From Tabrizicola flagellatus (GTDB taxonomy: Bacteria; Pseudomonadota; Alphaproteobacteria; Rhodobacterales; Rhodobacteraceae): DNA of 64,000 nt. The notes under the pieces are model-generated. The model made no database searches and was not told the origin of the DNA. It worked only from the letters and a program-made list of their open reading frames with translations. Positions 36,350-45,790 of this stretch are shown here, in pieces. The stretch lies in contig NZ_VMDU01000001.1 of the NCBI RefSeq assembly GCF_008271465.1, positions 310,001 through 374,000 of the forward strand, in the 5' to 3' direction. Made by a program: the position numbers and the translations under genes. The stretch's first letter is position 1; each line of letters starts with the position of its first letter.

Positions 36350-37740
36350 TTGATCGCCTCCAGCCTTGCCGCATCGAAGCCGGGGCCGGGCAGCAGCTCG
36401 ACCCCCGCCTTCGACATCCGCACCTCGACCCCCGCCGCGACCAGCGCGGCCTTCAGGGCATCGACGGCGGAAAAATCCTTTGACACCATCGCCTCGGCGC
36501 GGAGCGCGGCCAGCCGTTCGGCCTGTCCCGACAGGTCCACCCGCGGCGCGGCGGCCCAGGCGCCCAGATCCTCGGTAAGAAGGCCCATCAGCTGCGCCGA
36601 GGCCTTCAGCCCCGCCCAGTCCCCCTCGCCCGCCGCGGCATGCAGCGCGGCCAGCGCGCCGGCGGTGTTCAGATCGTCGGCCAGCGCCTCGACCACAGCC
36701 GGCAGGGGCGCGGAGGCCGCAACCGCGGCCGTCGCCCCGCGCCATTTGCGCAGGGTCGCCTCGGCCGCACGCGCCTTGTCGGCCGTCCAGTCCATCGGGC
36801 TGCGGTAATGCGTCATCAGGAAGACGAAGCGGATCACCTCGCCGGGGATGCCCTGGTCCAGGAGGTCGCGCACGGTGAAGAAGTTGCCCAGGGACTTGGA
36901 CATCTTCTTGCCTTCCACCTGCAACATCTCGTTGTGGAGCCAGTAATGCGCGAAGTCGCCGTGCGGATGGGCGCAGGCGGACTGGGCGATCTCGTTCTCG
37001 TGGTGGGGGAATTGCAGGTCGAGGCCCCCGCCGTGGATGTCGAAGGATGCACCCAGAAGCTCATGCGCCATGGCGCTGCATTCGATGTGCCAGCCGGGCC
37101 GACCGCGCCCCCAGGGGCTATCCCAGCCGGGCTCGGCGGCCGAGGACGGTTTCCACAGCACGAAATCCATCGGGTCTTCCTTGAACGGGGCGACCTCGAC
37201 CCGGGCGCCTGCGATCATGTCGTCCACGCTGCGCCCCGACAGCTTGCCGTAGTCCCGGTAGCTGCGGACGCGGAACAGCACATGGCCTTCCACGACATAG
37301 GCATGGCCGGACCGGATCAGCCCCTCGGTCATCGCGATCATCTGGCCGATGTATTCCGTCGCCCGCGGCTCATGCGTCGGACGCAACGCGCCGAGCGCGT
37401 CCATGTCGGCATGATACCAGGCGATGGTCTCCTCGGTCCGCTCGCGGATCAGCTCTTCCAGCGTCCCCGCTGCCCCCGCCTGCTGGCGGCGCAGCGCCTC
37501 GGCGTTGATCTTGTCGTCCACGTCGGTGAAGTTGCGGACATAGGTGACGTGGTCCGCCCCATAGACGTGCCGCAAGAGCCGGTAGAGCGTGTCGAAGACC
37601 ACCACCGGCCGGGCATTGCCCAGATGCGCGCGGTCATAGACCGTGGGGCCGCAGACATACATCCGCACATGGGCCGGGTCGATCGGACGGAAGTCCTCCT
37701 TCCGGCGGGTCTTCGAATTGGTCAGGCGGATCGTCACCAT
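36346..37740 (-). CDS. cysS: Cysteinyl-tRNA synthetase
   Basis: A 464-residue class I synthetase, the normal length. Zinc ligand in [13 protein letters not shown]-type motif AHLGNARP, second zinc region with [11 protein letters not shown] and HHENEIAQS, and KMSKS in [15 protein letters not shown]. The stop overlaps the cimA start (GTGA). A possible 15-codon leader frame ends one base before its ATG. AGGGAC before the start acts as ribosome-binding site. Confidence 0.98.
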   Translation of the reverse strand: MVTIRLTNSKTRRKEDFRPIDPAHVRMYVCGPTVYDRAHLGNARPVVVFDTLYRLLRHVYGADHVTYVRNFTDVDDKINAEALRRQQAGAAGTLEELIRERTEETIAWYHADMDALGALRPTHEPRATEYIGQMIAMTEGLIRSGHAYVVEGHVLFRVRSYRDYGKLSGRSVDDMIAGARVEVAPFKEDPMDFVLWKPSSAAEPGWDSPWGRGRPGWHIECSAMAHELLGASFDIHGGGLDLQFPHHENEIAQSACAHPHGDFAHYWLHNEMLQVEGKKMSKSLGNFFTVRDLLDQGIPGEVIRFVFLMTHYRSPMDWTADKARAAEATLRKWRGATAAVAASAPLPAVVEALADDLNTAGALAALHAAAGEGDWAGLKASAQLMGLLTEDLGAWAAAPRVDLSGQAERLAALRAEAMVSKDFSAVDALKAALVAAGVEVRMSKAGVELLPGPGFDAARLEAIK

Positions 37741-37741
37741 G

Positions 37742-37789
37742 TCAGTCCCTGTGGCACGCGGGCTTCCCGCGCGGGTCCGGCTTTTTCAT
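37742..37789 (-). CDS. Possible leader peptide upstream of cysS (15 aa)
   Basis: Reads [15 protein letters not shown], then TGA one base before the cysS ATG. It covers the cysS ribosome-binding site and includes a single cysteine codon at position 12. No Shine-Dalgarno sequence is seen before its own ATG. Chance is quite possible; recorded because a Cys-containing leader fused to cysS translation would be a sensible regulator. Confidence 0.25.
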   Translation of the reverse strand: MKKPDPRGKPACHRD

Positions 37790-37918
37790 CCGAAGGGAAT
37801 GACGAAGCGCCCGCGCGACCGAAGTCAGCGGGTAATGCAGCAGATGCGGATGTTGCGCAACGTCGTCATGGGTGGGACACATACACCCGGGGCCACCGTC
37901 GCGCCAAGGAAAATCGCC

Positions 37919-38272
37919 ATGCAGGACCGCGCCTTCGTGAACCGCTTCTGCGCCACCTTCCCCGGGGCCGAGGTCAGCCAGCCCTTCGGCCCCGACCATG
38001 ATTGTTGGAAGGTCGGCGGCAAGATGTTCGCCATCATCGGCCAGAGGGGCGACGGCGTCTCGGTCAAGACCGACCATGCCGACACCGCGCGTCTGCTGAT
38101 CGAGGCCGGCCGGGCGATCCGCGCGCCCTACCTGCACGCCTCCTGGGCGCGGATCCCGTTCGAGCGCGTGCCGGACGACGAGCTCTGCGAACGCATCGCC
38201 ACCTCCTACGCCCTGATCCGGGCCGGGCTGCCGAAGAAGGTGCAGGCCGCGCTCAGTTCCCCTGGCGGCTGA
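37919..38272 (+). CDS. MmcQ/YjbR family DNA-binding-like protein
   Basis: A 117-residue YjbR-fold protein: FCATFPGAEVSQPFGPDHDCWKV, KMFAIIGQRGDGVSVKTDH, APYLHASWARIPFERVPDDEL and IATSYALIRAGLPKKVQ match the family throughout. AAGGAAAAT precedes the ATG. Members have a CyaY-like fold; function is unclear. Its 3' end overlaps that of the convergent DUF6778 gene by 20 bp. Confidence 0.9.
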   Translation: MQDRAFVNRFCATFPGAEVSQPFGPDHDCWKVGGKMFAIIGQRGDGVSVKTDHADTARLLIEAGRAIRAPYLHASWARIPFERVPDDELCERIATSYALIRAGLPKKVQAALSSPGG

Positions 38273-38867
38273 ACTCGCCCCGGTTGTCGGGGCCGATCGC
38301 CAGCCAGCCGGCCACCGTGGCCGCAACGTGGTTCGAGATCATCGACTTCTGCGTGACCCCCCTGCGCCGCGCCTCGCGCATGCGCTCGCCCGACCAGGCG
38401 GGCGTCTCGGCGCGGATCAGCGTGGCCGGCACCAGCACCTCGCCGGTGCGGGCATCGTTGACCTGGGCGGTGAAGTCGATGTTGTGCACCCCCCAGTCCG
38501 AATTGGACAGTTCCGCCTCGTAGGTCAGGGCGTGGAACCGGGTGACGGTGATGCTGATCACCACGGGCCGCGAGCCGCGCAGGCCCTGCGCCCCGCGCAG
38601 CACCGCCGCCTCCATGATCTTGCCCACCTGGGTGTAACGGTCGCCCATGGGATCCTCGCGCCAGACGATGTCGGCGTTCGGCAGAAGCGTCTTCGCCTCC
38701 GAGACCGTGAGACTGCGCGGCACATCGACCCTCACCTCGGCCAGACGCCAGTTGCGCGTCACCTCGGGGGAAAGCCGCTGATACTCGGTCTTGAACGTGC
38801 CGCCCACACAGGCGGACAGGGCGAATGCGCTGATGCCCAACAGGGCGGCACGGCGGGACAGGAACAT
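38253..38867 (-). CDS. DUF6778-type lipoprotein
   Basis: A 204-residue protein beginning MFLSRRAALLGISAFALSAC: a lipoprotein signal with LSAC lipobox, so it should be anchored in the envelope. The mature part (NWRLAEVRVDVPRSLTVSEA, DIVWREDPMGDRYTQVGKI, NIDFTAQVNDARTGEVL) fits DUF6778, found mainly in Rhodobacterales. GAGAGGCCC precedes this ATG; an ATG 33 bases earlier is less likely. Function unknown. Confidence 0.8.
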   Translation of the reverse strand: MFLSRRAALLGISAFALSACVGGTFKTEYQRLSPEVTRNWRLAEVRVDVPRSLTVSEAKTLLPNADIVWREDPMGDRYTQVGKIMEAAVLRGAQGLRGSRPVVISITVTRFHALTYEAELSNSDWGVHNIDFTAQVNDARTGEVLVPATLIRAETPAWSGERMREARRRGVTQKSMISNHVAATVAGWLAIGPDNRGEFSRQGN

Positions 38868-39021
38868 GATGGGCCTCTCGGATCGTCTGGTATCAGTCAT
38901 GCGACGGATTTCTTAATGTCAGGTAATGGCCGGAAAAAGGAGCCTCTGTGTCGGGAACGCGGTCGCCCCTTGCCGTTTCGGCGGCAAGATGCCCATTTGC
39001 GGGCACAGAGGGAGGGCAGGC

Positions 39022-40434
39022 ATGGATCACGAGGACCTGAGAAACTGGTCGAAACGCGCGGCGGACTGGGCGGCCGACTACCACGCCACCCTGCGCGACC
39101 GCCCGGTGCGCGCGCCGCTGGTCCCCGGCCGGATCGCCCGGCAGCTCCCCCCCACCCCGCCCGAGGCCGCCGAGCCGATGGAGGCGATCTGGGCCGATTT
39201 CGAACGGATCGTGCCCGACGGCATGACCCATTGGCAGCATCCCCGCTTCTTCGCCTATTTCCCAGCCAACGCCGCCCCCGCCTCGATGCTGGCCGAGCAG
39301 CTGGTCAATGCCATGGCCTGCAACGCGCTGATCTGGCAGACCTCGCCGGCCGCCACGGAAGTCGAGCAGGTCATGGTGGACTGGCTGCGCCAGGCCTTGG
39401 GCCTGCCCGAGGGCTTCGTCGGCACGATCCACGATTCGGCGACCAATGCGACGCTTTCGGCGGTGCTGACCATGCGCGAAAAGGCGCTGGGCTGGCGCGG
39501 GCTCGACGAGGGGCTGTCGGGCGCGCCCGTCTTGCGCTTCTACGCCAGCGCCGAGACCCATTCCAGCGTGGACAAGGCGATCCGGGTGGCCGGGATCGGG
39601 CAACGGAACCTGGTCAAGGTCGCGACCGATGCCGACCGGGCGATGACCGGCGCCGCACTTGCGGCGGCCATCGCGGCGGACAGGGTGGCGGGGATGGTCC
39701 CGGCCGGCGTGATCCTCTGCGCCGGAGGCACCAGCATCGGCGCCTTCGACCGGATCGCCGACTGCATCGCCGTGGCGAGGGCCGAGGGCGTGCCGGTCCA
39801 TGTCGATGCCGCCTGGGCGGGATCGGCGATGATCTGCCCCGAGTTCCGTCCTCTCTGGGCCGGGGTCGAGGGGGCGGACTCCATCGTCTTCAACCCGCAC
39901 AAATGGCTGGGGGCGCAGTTCGACTGTTCGGTCCAGTTCCTGAAGGACCCCGGCGCGCAGGTGCGCACCCTGGGCCTGCGCCCGACCTACCTGGAAACGG
40001 CGGGACGCGAGGAGATCGTCAACTTCAACGAATGGACCGTGCCGCTCGGCCGCCGCTTCCGGGCGCTGAAACTGTGGTTCGTCCTGCGCGCCTACGGGCT
40101 CGACGGGCTGCGGGAGCGGATTCGCAACCATGTCCGCTGGGCCGAGGAGGCGCGGAATCGGCTGGCCGCCCTGCCCGGGGTCGAGATCGTGACCGAACCG
40201 CGCCTGTCGCTCTTTTCCTTCGCGCTGGAAACAGATGCAGCCACCGAGGCGCTTTTGCAGCGGATCAACGACGATGGCCGGGTCTATCTGACCCAGTCCC
40301 GCGTCGATGGGCGCTTTGTGATCCGGGTGCAGGTCGGATCGTTTGACTGCCGCGAGGAAGATGTCATGCTCTTGTCAACGACAGTACAAGAAATGCTTGC
40401 ATCATGTTCCTCCGGTCCCTTGCCGTCGCGCTGA
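39022..40434 (+). CDS. Group II PLP-dependent (aromatic amino acid type) decarboxylase
   Basis: A 470-residue enzyme of the aromatic-L-amino-acid decarboxylase family. Seen: THWQHPRFFAYFPANAAPAS, the cofactor-stacking His region AETHSSVDKA, HVDAAWAGSAMICPEFR with the pyridine-binding Asp, and VFNPHKWLGAQFDCS with the PLP lysine at position 294. GGGAGGGCAGG stands before the ATG. Likely makes an amine from Tyr, Trp, Phe or a related amino acid; substrate not decided by sequence. The TPM gene overlaps its last 31 bases. Confidence 0.92.
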   Translation: MDHEDLRNWSKRAADWAADYHATLRDRPVRAPLVPGRIARQLPPTPPEAAEPMEAIWADFERIVPDGMTHWQHPRFFAYFPANAAPASMLAEQLVNAMACNALIWQTSPAATEVEQVMVDWLRQALGLPEGFVGTIHDSATNATLSAVLTMREKALGWRGLDEGLSGAPVLRFYASAETHSSVDKAIRVAGIGQRNLVKVATDADRAMTGAALAAAIAADRVAGMVPAGVILCAGGTSIGAFDRIADCIAVARAEGVPVHVDAAWAGSAMICPEFRPLWAGVEGADSIVFNPHKWLGAQFDCSVQFLKDPGAQVRTLGLRPTYLETAGREEIVNFNEWTVPLGRRFRALKLWFVLRAYGLDGLRERIRNHVRWAEEARNRLAALPGVEIVTEPRLSLFSFALETDAATEALLQRINDDGRVYLTQSRVDGRFVIRVQVGSFDCREEDVMLLSTTVQEMLASCSSGPLPSR

Positions 40435-41291
40435 CGCTTGCCACGTCCGCGCTGGCCCAGTCGATTCCCGATCCGCTCAGCGACACCCTCTCCGACTTCG
40501 CCGATGTGCTGGACGCCACGCAGGAGGGGCGCATCTCGCGGCTTCTGGCTGCCACCCGCGACGAGACCGGGGTGCAGATGGTCGTCGTCACCCTGCCGGG
40601 TCTCGAGGACTACGGCGGCGCGGGCCAGGGGATCGAGGCCTATGCCAAGGCGCTGTTCAACGCCTGGGGGGTCGGCGCGGCCGACCGCAACGACGGAATC
40701 CTGATGCTTCTCGACACTGAACGTCGCGAGGCGCGGATCGCGCTCGGGTCCGGCTACGATCCGGTCTATGACGGCCGGGCGGCGCGGGTCCTGTCCACCG
40801 CCGTCCTTCCCGCCCTGCAGGCAGGCAACTACGCCGAGGGGATAGAGGCCGGCATCGTCTCGGCCCGCGACCGGCTGGTGGTGCCTTTCCGGTCCGGTCA
40901 GAAGGTCTCGCTGACCGACGGATTCGCCGACGAGGGCAGCTCGGGCCTGCCGACGGCGCTCCTCGGCTTCGGCGCGGTGGCCGCGGTCGCCGGCTTCGGC
41001 ATCTGGCGCCAGCGCCGCGCGCGCGTCACCTGCCCCCGCTGCGGCGCGGCCACACTGGAGCGCCGGCGCGAGACCATCGAACCCCCGACGCGCAGCGAAC
41101 CCGGGGTCGGCATGCAGCACCTGACCTGCTCGGCCTGCGGTTTCATCGACCGCAAGTCCTATCCGATCCGCTGGAACAGCAGCGAGGCCAGGCGCGACCG
41201 CGAGGACCGCCGGGGCGGCGGGGGGAACGGCGGCGGCGGAGGCTTCGGCGGCGGCCGGTCCTCGGGCGGAGGCGCAACAGGAAAATGGTAA
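40404..41291 (+). CDS. TPM domain protein (YgcG/Psb32-like) with zinc ribbon and Gly-rich tail
   Basis: A 295-residue envelope protein. Signal peptide to about residue 19 (TSALAQS); TPM domain at about 22-155 (LSDFADVLDATQEGRISRLL, NDGILMLLDTERREARIALG, GYDPVYDG); one transmembrane helix near 180-200; a zinc ribbon CPRC...CSAC at about 210-250; then the low-complexity RRGGGGNGGGGGFGGG tail typical of YgcG relatives. Role probably in membrane-complex maintenance; not established in bacteria. Confidence 0.88.
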   Translation: MFLRSLAVALTLATSALAQSIPDPLSDTLSDFADVLDATQEGRISRLLAATRDETGVQMVVVTLPGLEDYGGAGQGIEAYAKALFNAWGVGAADRNDGILMLLDTERREARIALGSGYDPVYDGRAARVLSTAVLPALQAGNYAEGIEAGIVSARDRLVVPFRSGQKVSLTDGFADEGSSGLPTALLGFGAVAAVAGFGIWRQRRARVTCPRCGAATLERRRETIEPPTRSEPGVGMQHLTCSACGFIDRKSYPIRWNSSEARRDREDRRGGGGNGGGGGFGGGRSSGGGATGKW

Positions 41292-41293
41292 GT

Positions 41294-41760
41294 ATGGCAA
41301 TGACCTGCGGGGCGTTCCTCGCTCTTGCTGCCGGGCTGCCCGCCCTGGCGCAAAGCCCGCTGGACCGGATCTTCCCGGTGCCGGCAGTTGCTATGACCGG
41401 ACTTACGAAAAGACCCACCTTGCCGCCCATCCCGCGCAGCGCGTGACCGCGATTTCGGTCAGCCCCGCGCCCGGCTTTGCCGATCCCGCACTCGGCCTGC
41501 ACCTGACGCTCCGGCTCCGCGGCGTGCCTGGCGGCGATTTCGAGGCCTATGCCGCCTGCGAGAACGAGGCCGGGCATCTCTATTGCAGCATGGAGGGCGA
41601 CGCGGGCGGGTTCCAGATCGACCCTGTGAAGGGCGGCGCGATCCTTCTGACGGTGTCGAGTCTCGGCATGACCTTCGAGAACGACGCGGGCTTTGCGACG
41701 CTGGAGCGAAACGCGGGCGACGACCGGTCGTTCCTCCTGCGGCCCGCCGCCTGTCGCTAG
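41294..41760 (+). pseudogene. Small secreted protein gene with a frameshift
   Basis: Starts MAMTCGAFLALAAGLPALAQ (signal peptide) and SPLDRIFPV, then runs into a stop at 41444-41446 in the first frame. In another frame the text continues sensibly as GSCYDRTYEKTHLAAHPAQR, VTAISVSPAPGFADPALGLH, then EAYAACENEAGHLYCSMEGD, to a TAG at 41758-41760. Loss of one G in the CCCGG run near 41374-41378 would explain it (restoring IFPGAGSCYD). Intact length would be about 155 residues with a paired-cysteine pattern. Either a real inactivation or a sequencing error. Follows the TPM gene directly. Confidence 0.65.
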
Positions 41761-41775
41761 GCGGCAACCGCCAAG

Positions 41776-41804
41776 CCGCGGCGCGGGGGGAAGCCGCGCC
41801 GCGG
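41776..41804. terminator. GC-rich hairpin between convergent genes
   Basis: CCGCGGCGCGG (41776-41786) and CCGCGCCGCGG (41794-41804), perfect over 11 bp with a 7-base loop. It lies 15 bases after the stop of the frameshifted gene and 19 bases after the stop of the barrel gene on the other strand, the position of a bidirectional terminator, but lacks a U-tract. The arm GCGGCGCGG is shared with the hairpin at 14102. Confidence 0.55.
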
Positions 41805-41823
41805 GGGTCTCAGGCGGGAGGCG

Positions 41824-42423
41824 TCAGAAGCGCAGCCCGACCTTGGCCTTCAGGGTGGTCGCACCCACATCGACGCCCGTGCCGTCGTAGTTGTCGAACT
41901 TGTGCTCCAGAAGCTCGCCGCCGACGGTCCAGCGGTCGTTGACCGCGTAGTCGAAGCCGACACCGTAGAGGTAGCCCGTGTCCTTCAGGTCCACGCCGCC
42001 GACGCTGGCCGTGGCCTGCGCCGCGCCGACTGTCCCGTAGACCAGGCTGTTGCCGATCTCGTAGCCGGCCGAGAGTTTCAGGGCCAGCACGTCGTCCAGC
42101 TTGTCGCCCGCGGCTGCGCCCAGGTCGATGTCGGCCTTGTCATAGGTCAGCTCGGTCGCCGCCACCCAGTTGCCCAGGTCCCAGCGATAACCGGCGTGGA
42201 TGCCGCCCAGCCAGCCGTAGCCGTCAAGGCCCGCACCGCTCGAATCCACGTCGCCATAACCCAGTTGCGCACCGACATAGGCGCCCGACCAGTCACGGCC
42301 CGGGGCGACAATTGGGGCGGGCGCAGGGGCGATGGCCGGCTCTTCTGCAACCACGGTCGGGCCGCCGGCAAAGGCCGGGACGGTCAGCGCGGCGGTGGCC
42401 AGCAATGCTGCGATAGCTTTCAT
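41824..42423 (-). CDS. Outer membrane beta-barrel protein
   Basis: A 199-residue porin-like small barrel. Signal peptide ends at AFAGG; then a Pro/Ala stretch (VVAEEPAIAPAPAPIVAP) and a barrel of alternating strands starting DWSGAYVGAQLGYG and ending TTLKAKVGLRF with the C-terminal Phe needed for BAM recognition. GGAGA precedes the ATG. It belongs to the Omp25/opacity-like family. A paralogue with the same N-terminal signature (GGPTVVAE, DWSGxYVG) is at 61424. Confidence 0.9.
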   Translation of the reverse strand: MKAIAALLATAALTVPAFAGGPTVVAEEPAIAPAPAPIVAPGRDWSGAYVGAQLGYGDVDSSGAGLDGYGWLGGIHAGYRWDLGNWVAATELTYDKADIDLGAAAGDKLDDVLALKLSAGYEIGNSLVYGTVGAAQATASVGGVDLKDTGYLYGVGFDYAVNDRWTVGGELLEHKFDNYDGTGVDVGATTLKAKVGLRF

Positions 42424-42630
42424 TTCTGTCTCCTTGTTCTGGCCCTGTGCGGACGCCGCGCCTGAGCGCGCATCCCTTGGGGCTGTGACAGGGAATGGGG
42501 TCTTGCAGGCCCCGGCGCAATGCCTGCTCACGCGCGCTTGATGGGCCGTGTGCGGCACCGGCGGGGAAGTGCCGAGGGCACGCGCGCCTTTCGGCCAGGC
42601 CTTGCCGTCTTCCCCGGCGTCAGGCGGCGG

Positions 42631-44442
42631 TCAAGCCCGCTCGGCCAGATCCAGCCACTCGGCCTCCGCCGCCTCCAGCGCCGCCTGCCGCTCGGCCAGC
42701 GCCTCGGTCGCCTTGCGGAACTTGACCGGCTCGCGACTGAAGAGATCGGGATCGGCCAGCAGGTCGGAAAGCTTTGCGATCTCGGCCTCCAGCCGCGCGA
42801 TCAGGTCCGGCAGGTCGTCCAGCCGCTTGCGCTCGGTGAAGGACAGGCCACCGGCCTTTGCCGCCGGCGCGGCCTTCGCGGCCACCGGGGCGGCAGCGGC
42901 GCGTGCGGCAGGCCTGGCCGCCGGCTCGGCCGGGGCGGGGCGCTGCGCGGCATAGTCCGACCAGCCGCCGGGATAGACCGTCGCCCTGCCCTCCCCCTCC
43001 ATCGCCACGGTCGCGGTCGCCACCCGGTCGATGAAATCGCGGTCGTGGCTGACCAGAAGCACGGTGCCGTCGTAGTCGCCGAGGATGTCCTGCAGCAGAT
43101 CCAGCGTTTCCACGTCCAGATCGTTGGTCGGTTCGTCCAGGATCAAAAGGTTCGAGGGCTGCGCCATCAGCTTGGCCAGGAGAAGCCGCGCCCGCTCTCC
43201 GCCCGAAAGACTGCGCACCGGGGCGCGGGCCTGGCGTTCGTCGAACAGGAAATCCTTCAGATACCCCACCACATGCCGCGGCGTGCCCCGCACCATCACC
43301 TGATCCGAGGCGCCCGAGACCCGCATCAGCGGATCGACCGTCAGGTTGTCCCAGAGGCTTGCGTCCAGGTCCAGCCGCGTCCGCGTCTGGTCGAAGACCG
43401 CGATCTCCAGGTTGGTGCCGAGCGTCACAGTCCCCGCATCCGGTTGAACTTCGCCGATCAACATCTTGAGAAGGGTGGTCTTTCCCACCCCGTTCGGCCC
43501 GACGAAAGCCACCCGGTCGCCGCGCAGGACGCGCAGGTCGAAGTCCTTCACGATGACCTTGCCGCCGTAGGACTTGGTCAGCCCCCGCGCCTCGATCACC
43601 CTTTTGCCCGAGGTCGGCCCCGAGGCCAGCTCCAGCGCCGCCGTCCCCTGCCGCCGGATCTGCGCCGCCCGGTCGGCGCGCAGCTGCTGGAGCGCGCGCA
43701 CCCGCCCCATGTTCCGCTTGCGCCGGGCGCTGATGCCTTCCACCGCCCATTTCGCCTCGGCCTTGATCTTGCGGTCAAGCTTGTGGCGGGCCTCGTCCTC
43801 TTCTGCCCAGACCTGCTCGCGCCAGTCCTCGAACCCCTCGAAGCCCGCCTCGCGCCGGCGCACCTCGCCCCGGTCGATCCAGAGCGTCGCCTTCGACAGG
43901 GCGCGCAGGAAGGCGCGGTCGTGGGAGATGAGCACGAAGGCCGCCCGGGTCTCGCGCAACTCGGCCTCCAGCCACTCGATCGCCTGGATGTCGAGGTGGT
44001 TCGTGGGTTCGTCCAGCAGCATCAGCTCGGGCGCCTCCGCCAGAAGCTTGGCCAGGGCCGCCCGCCGCCGTTCCCCGCCACTGGCGGTGGCGACCGGGGT
44101 CGAGGGGTCGAACTTCAGCCCCTCGGCCACCACCGACAGCCGATATTCCTGCCCCTCGGGCAGGCCCGAGGCCGCGAACTCGCCCAGCGTGGCAAACCGC
44201 GACAGGTCGGGCTCCTGCTCCATGTAGCCCACGGTCACGCCGGGGGGCACCGTGCGGGTGCCGCGGTCGGGTTCGACGAGCCCCGCCATCACCTTCATCA
44301 GCGTGGACTTGCCCGAGCCGTTCCGCCCGACCAGCGCGATGCGGTCGCCGGGCTGGACGGTCAGCGACAGATCGTCGAAAACGGGGTTGCCGCCGAAGGT
44401 CAGCGAGATGCCGGAAAGTTGCAGAAGGGGTGCGCGTGCCAT
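42631..44442 (-). CDS. uup: ABC-F family ATPase, Uup type
   Basis: A 603-residue double-ABC protein without membrane segments. First cassette: GRNGSGKST, ASGGERRRAALA, LMLLDEPTNHLDI. Linker: KIKAEAKWAVEGISARRKRN. Second: GPNGVGKTT, LSGGERARLLLA, LLILDEPTNDLDVE. After an Ala/Pro spacer a C-terminal coiled coil (SFTERKRLDDLPDLIARLEA) matches the Uup DNA/ribosome-binding tail. Linked to ribosome quality and transposon excision phenotypes in E. coli. Divergent from the CoA-transferase gene. Confidence 0.93.
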   Translation of the reverse strand: MARAPLLQLSGISLTFGGNPVFDDLSLTVQPGDRIALVGRNGSGKSTLMKVMAGLVEPDRGTRTVPPGVTVGYMEQEPDLSRFATLGEFAASGLPEGQEYRLSVVAEGLKFDPSTPVATASGGERRRAALAKLLAEAPELMLLDEPTNHLDIQAIEWLEAELRETRAAFVLISHDRAFLRALSKATLWIDRGEVRRREAGFEGFEDWREQVWAEEDEARHKLDRKIKAEAKWAVEGISARRKRNMGRVRALQQLRADRAAQIRRQGTAALELASGPTSGKRVIEARGLTKSYGGKVIVKDFDLRVLRGDRVAFVGPNGVGKTTLLKMLIGEVQPDAGTVTLGTNLEIAVFDQTRTRLDLDASLWDNLTVDPLMRVSGASDQVMVRGTPRHVVGYLKDFLFDERQARAPVRSLSGGERARLLLAKLMAQPSNLLILDEPTNDLDVETLDLLQDILGDYDGTVLLVSHDRDFIDRVATATVAMEGEGRATVYPGGWSDYAAQRPAPAEPAARPAARAAAAPVAAKAAPAAKAGGLSFTERKRLDDLPDLIARLEAEIAKLSDLLADPDLFSREPVKFRKATEALAERQAALEAAEAEWLDLAERA

Positions 44443-44523
44443 GCGCGCGAGGTAGAGAGGGAATTGACCGGCGTCAACGTATCGTCGCGCAGGACATGCA
44501 AGCTGGCGGCAAAGGAGACCTTC

Positions 44524-45681
44524 ATGGCCCCCCTCGACGGCATCCTCATCCTCGACCTGACACATGTGCTGGCGGGTCCCTTCTGCACCCAGTCGCTTCA
44601 GGACCTTGGGGCCAGGGTCATCAAGGTCGAACGTCCCGGCACCGGCGACGACACCCGCGCCTTCCCGCCCTTCGTGGCCGGCGAAAGCGCCTATTTCGCC
44701 ACGCTGAACGCGGGCAAGCAGTCGATCGCGCTGGACCTGAAGGCCGAAGCCGACCGGGCGATCTTCGAGAGGTTGCTCGCACGGGCCGATGTGCTGGTTG
44801 AGAATTACCGCCCCGGCGTGATGGCGCGGCTGGGCTACGGCTGGGACATGCTGCACGCCCGCCACCCCCGGCTGATCTATGCCGCCGTCTCGGGCTTCGG
44901 CCAGACCGGGCCGGATGCGCAGAAGCCGGCCTATGACATGGTGGTGCAGGCGCGCGGCGGGGTGATGTCGATCACCGGCGAAAGCGGCGGTCCGCCGGTG
45001 CGGGTGGGTGCAAGCATCGGCGACATCGTGGCGGGGATGTATCTGGCGCAGGGCATCCTTGCCGCGCTGTTCCAGCGGCAAAGGACCGGCGAGGGTGCCT
45101 TCGTCGACGTGGCCATGCTGGATGCGCAGCTTGCGATCCAGGAACATGCGCTGGCCATCGCCTCGGCGACCGGCGTCGCGCCGGGGCCGACCGGGGCGCG
45201 GCATCCGACCATCACCCCCTTCTCGACCTTCCGGGCCGCCGACGGTTTTGTCGTCATCGCCGCCGGCAACGATGCGATGTTCGTCCGGCTCTGCGCCGTC
45301 CTCGGGCTCGACATCGCGTCCGACCCGCGCTTTGCCACCAATGCCGCGCGCTGCGAGAACCACGCGCTCCTGAAGCGGCTGATAGAGACGGTCACCCTGG
45401 GCCAGCCGGTTGCGCACTGGCTGGCGCTGCTGGACGCCGCCGGCCTGCCGACGGCCCGGGTGCAGGACATGCTGGAGGTGATGGCCGACCCGCAGCTCCG
45501 CGCGCGGAACATGATCCTGCCCGTGACGCCGCATCCGGGCGGGCCGGCCTTCACCGCGCCGGGGAACCCGATCAAGCTGTCCACCCTGCCCGAACCGGCC
45601 GTCCTGCCCCCGGCGCCACGGCTGGATGGCGACCGGGCGGCGATCCTGGCCTGGCTGGACGAAACGCAGGATCCCGCCTGA
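44524..45681 (+). CDS. CaiB/BaiF family CoA-transferase
   Basis: A 385-residue class III CoA-transferase. Opening GILILDLTHVLAGPFCTQSL, then ARVIKVERPGTGDDTR, NAGKQSIALDLK, VSGFGQTGP and the catalytic Asp in VDVAMLDAQLAIQEH. These enzymes move CoA between organic acids; the substrate (formyl, carnitine, succinyl or other) cannot be read here. AAAGGAGACC precedes the ATG. Followed by the cupin gene 109 bp later. Confidence 0.92.
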   Translation: MAPLDGILILDLTHVLAGPFCTQSLQDLGARVIKVERPGTGDDTRAFPPFVAGESAYFATLNAGKQSIALDLKAEADRAIFERLLARADVLVENYRPGVMARLGYGWDMLHARHPRLIYAAVSGFGQTGPDAQKPAYDMVVQARGGVMSITGESGGPPVRVGASIGDIVAGMYLAQGILAALFQRQRTGEGAFVDVAMLDAQLAIQEHALAIASATGVAPGPTGARHPTITPFSTFRAADGFVVIAAGNDAMFVRLCAVLGLDIASDPRFATNAARCENHALLKRLIETVTLGQPVAHWLALLDAAGLPTARVQDMLEVMADPQLRARNMILPVTPHPGGPAFTAPGNPIKLSTLPEPAVLPPAPRLDGDRAAILAWLDETQDPA

Positions 45682-45790
45682 CCGGACCGCGCCAGAGGAC
45701 CCGTGCCGGATTGTTCCTCTGCTGTGCCGTTTCCGGACATTGCGCCGGCAGCCGGGCGGACTACAACAGCGTCGAACAGCGAGGGACATC

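Noticed and set aside
42520-45681. 1053-codon frame ending in the CoA-transferase
   Set aside because: Only the part from 44524 matches the family; the rest is antisense to the Uup-type gene.
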